A stretch of 11,416 nucleotides of DNA from Baffinella frigidus (taxonomy: Eukaryota; Cryptophyceae; Cryptomonadales; Baffinellaceae), in assembly GCA_026770585.1 (NCBI GenBank), contig MU646898.1, positions 66,071 through 77,486 on the forward strand, written 5' to 3'. Under the pieces are notes generated by a model. It saw nothing but the letters and a program-made list of their open reading frames with translations. It was not told the origin of the DNA and did not search any database. Both the position numbers and the translations under genes were made by a program. Below, piece after piece: positions 7,036 through 11,416 of this stretch; within the stretch, counting starts at the first letter, position 1, and each line of letters starts with the position of its first letter.

Positions 7036-10000
7036 GTCACCCCCCCTCCCTCACCGCGAATTCACCAAGCTACATCCTCGTAACCCGCAGCGATGGTCGA
7101 GCGTTGCAACCTCCTGCACAAAGTCTTGGCATCGCGGCGAAAGGATGCGGTGGGCCAGGGAGCACCGATCCAGGGATGGCGGAGCAGCAGGTAGGACGCG
7201 GCCACGGGAACATGGGGAACGCTGGGATGGTCGAGCGCGTCTCGGCTGGGTGGGACCTGCTCGGGTTCGCGCGCTCTGACCTCCTCGTTGCGCGCAGGCA
7301 GCTTTAGTAATCACCATCCTTTCTTCTGAGCAGGGCGCGTGAACCTGATCGGGGAGCACACGGACTACAACGACGGGTTCGTGCTCCCGTGCGCCATCGA
7401 CTTCCACGTCGCGGCCGCGATGACGCCCGCCATGGATTCCGATGAGCTCACCGTGTGCGCCGTCGACCTCGATGCCGAGGCAAGCAACTAGCTCTGCCTG
7501 AGTCAATCTGGTCTCTTCAAAACGAGGAGACCGGGAGTGGTTTCCCCAGTTTCCCCTCAAAATGAGGACACCGGGAGTTGATCCCTCGATGCGGATGCAC
7601 GCTAACCCAGAATCTTCTTCTTCTTCTTCTTCTTCTTCTTCTTCTTGTTCGTCTTCGTCTTCGTGTTCTTCTTCTTCATTCTTTCTTCTTCTTCGTGTTC
7701 TTGTCCTTGTTCTTGTTCTTCTTGTTCTTCTTCATTATCTCCTTCTTGTTCTTCTTCTTGTTCTTCTTGTTCTCTTTTTTTCTTCCTCGTCTTCTTCTTC
7801 TTCTTCTTCTTCTCTGTCCAAAAGTATCTGAGCCTTAAGACGAGCCCGCCTCGGCACAGTGGCAGTCCTCAAAGGCTAACCCCGAATCCCGAAACCCGAA
7901 ACCCGAATCCCGAATCCCTGAACCCGAAACCCGAAACCCGAAACCCTGAACCCGAATCCCTGAACCCTGGACCCGAATCACGAATCCCGAATCCCTGAAC
8001 CATGAACCAGAAACCCGAACCACTGAACCCTAAACCCGAAACCCCAAATACGGCAGTACACTATCCACTATTACGTTGAACTCTCTGAAATACTATACTG
8101 TCTGTATCTAAAAACACATTGTACACATACACACACGGTGGACTACGAGAGGCCGGGTCATGGGAACAGCTTTCCATCGACACTCTCAGTAAGTCAATTT
8201 CGCCTTGAAATCTGAGACCGGCTTTGGGCCCAGAGACAGTCTCAGGGTACGTAATGACATCCTCGGTTTAGTCAACCGGGTAGTAAAGACGCAATAATGC
8301 AGGGTACATGTGGGGGGGTACAGGGTACATGTGGGGGTTTATCACAACACTATACACATTGTACACTACAAACTAATAGATGTCAAAACAGTCATACACG
8401 TTGTACACTACAAACTAATAGACCTGTACACTACAAACTAATATAATTATATGTGGGGGATTCAGGTGAAGATTGTACACTACAAACTAAGTCACAGTGT
8501 GCTGACGTAGTTGGTAGCTGCGCCAAACTAATAAGCGCACTTTGTCGGCAGGTAAAGATGGGATTCAGGTCAAGATTGTACACTACAAACTAATATAATT
8601 ATACAAACTAATATAATTATTCAGGTGAAGATTAGCCTGCGGGAGCCGATGGTCTTGGACAAGGAGAATCACTGGAGCAACTACCTCCTATTGTTCTCTA
8701 GGGTATATGCGGGGGGGGTGTTATAACATTATACACTAAAATAATACAGGGTACATGTGGGGGGATACAGGGTACATGTGGGGGGTTATCACAACACTAT
8801 ACACATTGTACACTACAAACTGATAGATGTGTACAATGTGTATAATGTTTTTGATGGTGTGTAGAGAGTATTAGGTCACAGTGTGCTGACGTAGTTGGTA
8901 GCTGCGCCAAACTAATAAGCGCACTTCTCTAGGGTATATGTGGGGGGGGGGTTATAACATTATACACTACAATAATACAGGGTACATGTGGGGGTTTATC
9001 ACAACACTATACACATTGTACACTACAAACTGATAGATGTGTACACACCAAACTAATAAGCGCACTTTGTCGGCAGGTGAAGATTAGCCTGCGGGAGCCG
9101 ATGGTGCTGGACAAGACGAACCACTGGAGCAACTACGTCCGCGGGGTCATCCGCATCCTCCAGGTTCGTCCACTTAGATCCAGATTGGCGTCAACTTAAG
9201 ATACAGATTGGCGTCAACTTAAGATGCAAGCCGACTTGCAAGGTCCCGACTCGACGCGCTCGCGTCAAGTACTTGACAACTTAGGGGCAGCCGAGAGTCA
9301 ACTTAGAAGCAACTTAGAGTCAACTTAGAGTCAATACTTGACAACTTAGGGTCAACTTTGAATAATTTAACCACCTTTTCTTACACATCCGTGGTTGAAC
9401 CGATCTCAAACGTGAAGAAATGTATCGCGGCGATGCCTTGAAACAGCCCGCTAGGAACACGCAAGGCAGTCACGACCGACCGTCTGGCTTCGGCGCCGTT
9501 CACAAGCCTGCCGGTGGGGCTCTTCCCGTTGATGCGGGCATCAACCAAGGCCTCCACTCCCCGAGGCGGGCCCGTCCTAGGCTAAGCCCTCGCATGGGCG
9601 TCCATCTAAAAGATTTCCGGTACAAATCCCGGTATTCTAAGCCCGAAAAGGACGAAACGGCTCCAACGCCAAGCCAGCTGCGCCTTCTCGACCAACGCCT
9701 CGAGAAAAATGGTACCGTTATCCTTTAGGTCCTTCAGGTTCTTGGAGCTCCCAACATAGGAGATAGAAGCTATGCGGTGACGCGACTAAATCTCCAACAC
9801 TCCCTCTGGGCAGGATGAGAAGGGGCTGGTCATCAAGGGAGGCAAGCTGGCGATCCGCGGGAATGTTCCACTTTGGGCGATCGTGCACTTTGCTCGGGCC
9901 CACCCCGAGGCGGGCCCGTCCCTAGGCCTGTGCGTTCGAGTCCTCACACTTTTTTCTGGGCAGGAGGAGAAGGGGCTGGTGATCAAGGGAGGCAAGCTGG

Positions 10001-11342
10001 CGATCGGCGGGAATGTTCCCCGCGGCGGCGGTCTCTCTTCTTCTGCCGCCCTCGAGGCACCCCAACCTCCCTCAACCCTGCGCTATAAACCCTAAACCGG
10101 CAACAAACCCCAACCCCTCTCAAATTCCCGTGAGAGTTTACAAGGAAAAAGGGCATTTATGTACCAGAATAGACTTAGGAAAGGGGTCTGGGACTCAACC
10201 TTTTCCTAGCTAGAGAAGGGGTTGGGCATCAAGGGAGGTGAGTTTACGATCGGCGGGAACGTACCGCGTGGCGGGGGGCTCTCTTCTTCTGCCGCCCTCG
10301 AGGTTTGATGCCCCTTCAACGTCACAGCCCATCACTTTTCGGACCAGAGGACCCTACGGTAGCAAATCCGTAGGGACCTAGGGGGTTCCCAGGGGGGTGA
10401 ATCCCTACGGTAGAAAATCCGTAGGGACCTACGGGGTTCCTAGGGGGGTGAAGGGAGGTGAGTTTGCGATCGGCGGCAACGTGCCGCGCGGCGGGGGGCT
10501 CTCTTCTTCTGCCGCCCTCGAAGCACCCAACCCCTCCACCCTACAACCTAAATCCTGAACCCCAGGGATTTCTTGGGGTTTCTTAGGGGGTTCCTGGGGG
10601 GGGGGGTAGAGGACGGAAGCGATCGGCGGGTATGTTCCCCGCGGCGGAGGCCTCTCTTCTTCTGCCGCCCTCGAGGCACCCCCTAAACCCTCAACCTCAA
10701 CAATCAACACTCAACACTCAACACTCAACACTCAACACTCAACACTCAACACTCAACACTCAACACTCAATCATGAAACTTTAATCCTGAACCCTCAACC
10801 TTGAACAAACACCCTGACCCTAACCTCCTCCGCCGCCGTCCTCAAGGCAACCAGCCCCCCTCACGCTTGACCAATCACTGCATCCCAGAGGCGGGCCCGG
10901 CCCACTGGAGCTCTTTTTCGGGCAGAAGTTGCCGGATGGCATAAGTTGACGGGGCGGGACGGGCCCGCCTCGGGGTAAAGTTGATAGGCCCGCCTCAGGT
11001 GGCGGTGGGGACGAGCCTGAACCACCGAGTTTCAGGACGCGCCCGTACTAACGTGTGTGTTCCCTCAGGACGCGCCCGTACTGACGTGTGTGTTCCCTCA
11101 GGACGCGCCCGTACTAATCCAGGACGCGCCCGTACGCAGGTTGCTGTGTGCCTCGGGTGGCGGCGAGTCGGGAAATACCCACTGGAGCTCTTTTTCGGGC
11201 ATAAGTTGACGAAATGGGCTCCGATAAGTTGACGGTGCGGGCCTGGGTACGCAGGTGGCTGTTGGGACTATTCTGAACCACGCTAACTCTCTGGGGCTGG
11301 AACCGCGGGAGCTGGCGCTCATCGGGCAGAGCGCCGAGCACT
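6798..11342 (+). CDS. GALK: Galactokinase-family GHMP kinase, 5' part, multi-exon, runs off the right edge
   Basis: Galactokinase phosphorylates alpha-D-galactose at C1 with ATP, the entry step of the Leloir pathway. Spliced exons 6798-7035, 7334-7479, 9077-9163, one exon-4 copy (9964-10056 or 10210-10302) and 11255-11342 give about 217 residues in one frame. The order of motifs matches the family: FKAKFG then VGVAPG, the signature [21 protein letters not shown], the ATP-binding motif [12 protein letters not shown], then VAVGTIL and SAEH. The arginine of GRVN corresponds to the catalytic arginine; the catalytic aspartate (GIMDQ motif) lies beyond the window. The spacing from VRGVIRILQ to GNVP is close to that of bacterial GalK, so no exon seems missing between exons 3 and 4. 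Odd points are a signal-peptide-like N-terminus, one GC-AG intron and many duplicated exons. N-acetylgalactosamine or arabinose kinase are alternatives within GHMP. Confidence 0.88.
7036..7333 (+). other. Intron 1 (298 bp, GT-AG)
   Basis: It runs from GTCACC to TTCTGAGCAG. Splicing joins G to GG and restores the codon in APG|RVN exactly as the family requires. The frame continues open into the intron for a while, which is why an unspliced 169-aa frame appears, but that part has no kinase similarity. Confidence 0.85.
7334..7479 (+). CDS. GALK: Galactokinase exon 2 (signature motif)
   Basis: Encodes (G)[18 protein letters not shown], the galactokinase signature with sugar-binding E, H and D, then [11 protein letters not shown] and [11 protein letters not shown]. 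It ends at GAG|GCAAGC, which fits a GC donor (consensus AG|GCAAGT). If read on without splicing it stops at TAG 7489-7491. Joining DLDAE in phase 0 to VKISLREP of exon 3 matches the family's domain spacing. Confidence 0.92.
7608..7814 (+). repeat. (TTC)n / (CTT)n polypyrimidine tract
   Basis: Almost uninterrupted TTC triplets with occasional TTG/TCG changes over about 200 bp. The poly-Ser, poly-Leu and poly-Phe frames here are artefacts. Such homopyrimidine tracts can form triplex (H-)DNA. Confidence 0.95.
7876..8048. repeat. Telomere-like array, CCCGAAA/CCCTGAA family
   Basis: Head-to-tail heptamer words ACCCGAA, TCCCGAA and CCCTGAA, ending in AACCCTAAACCCGAA. It is the reverse complement of the family at 110-595, and it lies inside intron 2. 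Confidence 0.9.
8466..8577 (+). pseudogene. Minimal exon-3 start fragments behind acceptor sequence
   Basis: Three places carry an acceptor plus the first bases of exon 3: TTCAG|GTGAAGATT (exon part 8466-8474), CGGCAG|GTAAAGAT (from 8552) and TTCAG|GTCAAGATT (8569-8577). Each then switches to minisatellite. They are too short to encode anything useful and look like leftovers of repeated template switching at the intron-exon boundary. Confidence 0.75.
8625..8684 (+). pseudogene. Exon 3 copy A (truncated)
   Basis: Behind a TATTCAG acceptor, 20 codons read [20 protein letters not shown]. The DNA differs from true exon 3 by GTC/GTG, TTG/CTG, GAG/ACG and AAT/AAC; only the third changes an amino acid. 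Similarity ends at TAC 8684, where exon 3 continues VRGVIRILQ but this copy runs on in frame as [11 protein letters not shown] into repeat. It lacks the 3' third and a clear donor, so it is either a dead copy or a poison exon. Confidence 0.8.
8798..8844. other. Strong hairpin in intron 2 (16-bp perfect arms)
   Basis: TATACACATTGTACAC (8798-8813) is perfectly complementary to 8829-8844 across a 15-nt loop. Pairing extends about five more bases outward with one mismatch. It lies between exon-3 copy A and true exon 3, where it could bring splice sites together. Confidence 0.7.
9077..9163 (+). CDS. GALK: Galactokinase exon 3
   Basis: 29 codons in phase 0: [20 protein letters not shown] then VRGVIRILQ. 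The W(S/A)NYVRGV block is typical of galactokinases and precedes the ATP-binding motif. Acceptor TTGTCGGCAG, donor CAG|GTTCGT. Confidence 0.9.
9164..9370. repeat. GTCAACTT repeat cluster in intron 3
   Basis: Exact GTCAACTT words at 9190, 9213, 9297, 9319 and 9351, with related ACTTGACAACTTAG twice. The first two lie in a 23-bp direct repeat (CAGATTGGCGTCAACTTAAG). No coding pattern is present. Confidence 0.8.
9371..9800. other. Intron 3 remainder; no supported gene
   Basis: A 102-aa plus frame (9420-9728) and protein-like minus-strand fragments cover part of this. I cannot match either to a family, and the plus frame runs through the dispersed GAGGCGGGCCCG word at 9563 and a TTCCGGTACAAA segment like the 31-bp minisatellite. 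I treat it as non-coding, with some doubt. Confidence 0.4.
9814..9869 (+). pseudogene. Exon 4 copy A (truncated)
   Basis: Behind CTCTGGGCAG it reads [19 protein letters not shown] and then leaves homology before the GGGLSSSAA motif. It starts exactly 150 bp before copy B and the frame stays open from here through copy B, so an unspliced A+B exon of 81 codons is possible. That read-through passes through a GAGGCGGGCCCG word at 9907. It has RGNVP where the others have GGNVP or GGYVP. Confidence 0.8.
9964..10056 (+). CDS. GALK: Galactokinase exon 4, copy B (ATP-binding motif)
   Basis: 31 codons in phase 0: [16 protein letters not shown] then [15 protein letters not shown], which fits the GHMP kinase ATP-binding pattern. 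Acceptor TTTTTTCTGGGCAG has a good pyrimidine tract. The donor would be GAG|GCACCC, a GC type weaker than at exon 2. It joins in frame to both exon 3 and exon 5. Confidence 0.75.
10210..10302 (+). CDS. GALK: Galactokinase exon 4, copy C (ATP-binding motif)
   Basis: Also 31 codons: [16 protein letters not shown] then [15 protein letters not shown]. Acceptor CCTTTTCCTAG, donor GAG|GTTTGA, a canonical GT. Against copy B it has eight synonymous codon changes, mainly in the motif, and five amino acid changes, all before it. It is the only motif copy with a canonical GT donor and may be the true or an alternative exon. Confidence 0.7.
10352..10451. repeat. 51-bp tandem repeat with CCCTACGG/CCGTAGGG hairpins
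   Basis: Two units (starting at 10352 and 10403) each contain CCCTACGG, a short loop and CCGTAGGG, then GGGGTTCC and AGGGGGGTGAA. The second runs directly into exon-4 copy D, so D appears to have been joined to this repeat. Confidence 0.85.
10449..10521 (+). pseudogene. Exon 4 copy D (5' truncated)
   Basis: [17 protein letters not shown] then LSSSAALE, followed by GAAGCACCC in place of GAG|G. It shares GGTGAGTTT with copy C, so C and D are closest. The nearest upstream CCTAG acceptor would not give the right phase, and the first ~8 codons are replaced by repeat. Confidence 0.75.
10608..10675 (+). pseudogene. Exon 4 copy E (internally deleted)
   Basis: After a G-run and GGTAG, AGGACGGAAGCGATC retains only scraps of the 5' half. 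Then [19 protein letters not shown] is intact except N to Y, with a GAG|GCACCC end as in copy B. Confidence 0.7.
10704..10770 (+). repeat. (TCAACAC)n heptamer array
   Basis: About nine perfect head-to-tail 7-bp units in intron 4, preceded by CCCTAAACCCTCAACC. It has the same unit length as the telomere-like arrays but a different sequence. Confidence 0.95.
10825..10850 (+). pseudogene. Exon 4 copy F (possible remnant)
   Basis: TCCTCCGCCGCCGTCCTCAAGGCA resembles the TCTTCTGCCGCC..CTCGAGGCA end of exon 4 with an inserted triplet. This is weak and could be chance. Confidence 0.3.
10888..10971. repeat. GAGGCGGGCCCG words, direct and inverted
   Basis: The 12-mer is exact at 10888-10899 and inverted at 10960-10971; other exact copies are at 1939, 2063, 9563 and 9907. 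A 24-bp segment 10901-10924 (CTGGAGCTCTTTTTCGGGCA core) repeats at 11178-11201, each time followed by AAGTTGAC words, so the 3' end of intron 4 is duplicated. Confidence 0.85.
10999..11025 (+). pseudogene. Exon 5 copy A (5' fragment)
   Basis: Behind CCGCCTCAG it reads VAVGTSLNH, as against VAVGTILNH in the full exon, with synonymous differences in A, V and T codons. Homology ends there and the frame continues into the 33-bp repeat. Confidence 0.75.
11035..11139 (+). repeat. 33-bp tandem repeat containing acceptor-like CCCTCAG
   Basis: Units start at 11035, 11068 and 11101, with a shortened one at 11122. Each carries GGACGCGCCCGTAC; the longer ones end TGTGTGTTCCCTCA|G. The period is eleven codons, so copy A stays open through it as [11 protein letters not shown]-type repeats. 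Confidence 0.9.
11140..11152 (+). pseudogene. Exon 5 copy B (minimal fragment)
   Basis: GTACGCAG|GTTGCTGTG repeats the acceptor and first three codons (VAV) of exon 5, then diverges to a GGTGGCGGCGAG sequence. Confidence 0.55.
11255..11342 (+). CDS. GALK: Galactokinase exon 5
   Basis: Reads [20 protein letters not shown] then ALIGQSAEH. This matches the helix after the LE of the ATP-binding motif and the GQ.AEH block before GIMDQ. Acceptor GGGTACGCAG, phase 0. The likely donor is CACT|GTACAC (phase 1), directly before a CCCGAAA array. Later exons are outside the window. Confidence 0.88.
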
Positions 11343-11351
11343 GTACACCTC

Positions 11352-11416
11352 CAACCCGAAACCCAAACCCCGAAACGTCTTACCCGAAACTCAAAGCTTC
11401 AAACCCGAAACCCGAA
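11352..11416. repeat. Telomere-like CCCGAAA array at the right edge
   Basis: AACCCGAAACCC-type heptamers with a short interruption (GTCTTACC), continuing off the window. It lies in the presumed intron 5. Confidence 0.85.

Larger units (their letters stand above)
8296..9050 (+). repeat. Complex minisatellite field around exon-3 copies
   Basis: Interleaved units include CAGGGTACATGTGGGGG (several copies from 8299), TTGTACACTACAAACTAATA (8347-8600), GTGCTGACGTAGTTGGTAG with GCGCCAAACTAATAAGCGCAC (8496 and 8883), and CTCTAGGGTATATG with a G-run (8695, 8931). CTAAT words resemble branch points, and the GCGCAC unit leads into TTTGTCGGCAG acceptors, so parts of the repeat are intron 3' ends. Confidence 0.85.
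7480..9076 (+). other. Intron 2 (1597 bp, GC-AG), packed with repeats
   Basis: Donor GCAAGC, acceptor TTGTCGGCAG. It contains two GAGGA..CCGGGAGT motifs (7513, 7555), a long TTC-rich tract, a CCCGAAA-type array, a stretch without features (8050-8280), and an AT/GT-rich minisatellite field that includes extra exon-3 acceptors and a truncated exon 3. Confidence 0.8.

Noticed and set aside
7562-7998. Poly-Ser, poly-Leu and poly-Phe proteins
   Set aside because: They are three frames of a TTC microsatellite and the following CCCGAAA array.
9420-9728. 102-aa protein with [19 protein letters not shown]
   Set aside because: No family recognised; it crosses two dispersed DNA repeats and lies within the intron between exons 3 and 4. 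I kept it as uncertain non-coding.
10981-11232. 83-aa protein with SGRART repeats
   Set aside because: It is an exon-5 fragment reading through the 33-bp repeat; unlikely as an independent gene.
1-11416. tRNA and rRNA genes
   Set aside because: No cloverleaf with conserved arms and no ribosomal RNA core sequence was recognised on either strand.

Overview
The window looks like a repeat-packed piece of a eukaryotic nuclear genome, probably a unicellular alga or related protist. It has no bacterial-style operons, ribosome binding sites or long open frames. The one recognisable gene is cut into short exons by GT-AG introns and one GC-AG intron. There are long arrays of telomere-like heptamers (TTTCGGG / CCCGAAA variants), microsatellites and foldback elements. 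The GC donor and the AG|G exon junctions recall haptophytes, dinoflagellates and some prasinophyte greens, but I cannot assign a lineage from sequence alone.

Positions 1-6000 hold no confident gene. In order they contain: a degenerate TTTCGGG block broken by a palindromic element (110-640); a three-copy dispersed repeat (778-1154); a 17-bp minisatellite (1482-1600); a 124-bp tandem duplication (1844-2091); two foldback elements (2413-2617 and 2815-2954); a higher-order minisatellite of 31-bp units with 76-bp linkers (3050-4170); a duplicated block rich in AAGTTGAC (4160-4330); a possible small two-exon coding remnant (4769-5025); a third foldback (5080-5222); and a 537-bp MITE-like element with ~125-bp inverted arms and a 7-bp flanking duplication (5301-5837), beside a perfect 26-bp palindrome.

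Positions 6000-6797 are GC-rich with no supported gene and lead into a galactokinase-family (GHMP kinase) gene on the + strand, which runs off the right edge. My model is exon 1 6798-7035, exon 2 7334-7479, exon 3 9077-9163, exon 4 at 9964-10056 and/or 10210-10302, and exon 5 11255-11342. Read in order these give a signal-peptide-like N-terminus, the galactokinase signature [12 protein letters not shown], the [10 protein letters not shown] segment, the ATP-binding motif [13 protein letters not shown], and the helix beginning VAVGTIL. The catalytic aspartate and C-terminal half lie beyond the window.

The most striking feature is that this gene carries serial extra copies of its own exons. There is a second, truncated exon 3 plus three minimal copies of its acceptor with the first 8-9 exon bases. 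Exon 4, which carries the ATP-binding motif, occurs in four intact-motif copies plus two remnants. Exon 5 has two partial starts upstream of the full copy. The copies differ mostly at synonymous positions, so this is either an exon-choice system or a decaying record of repeated exon duplication. The introns between them are filled with minisatellites, some built from splice-acceptor sequence.
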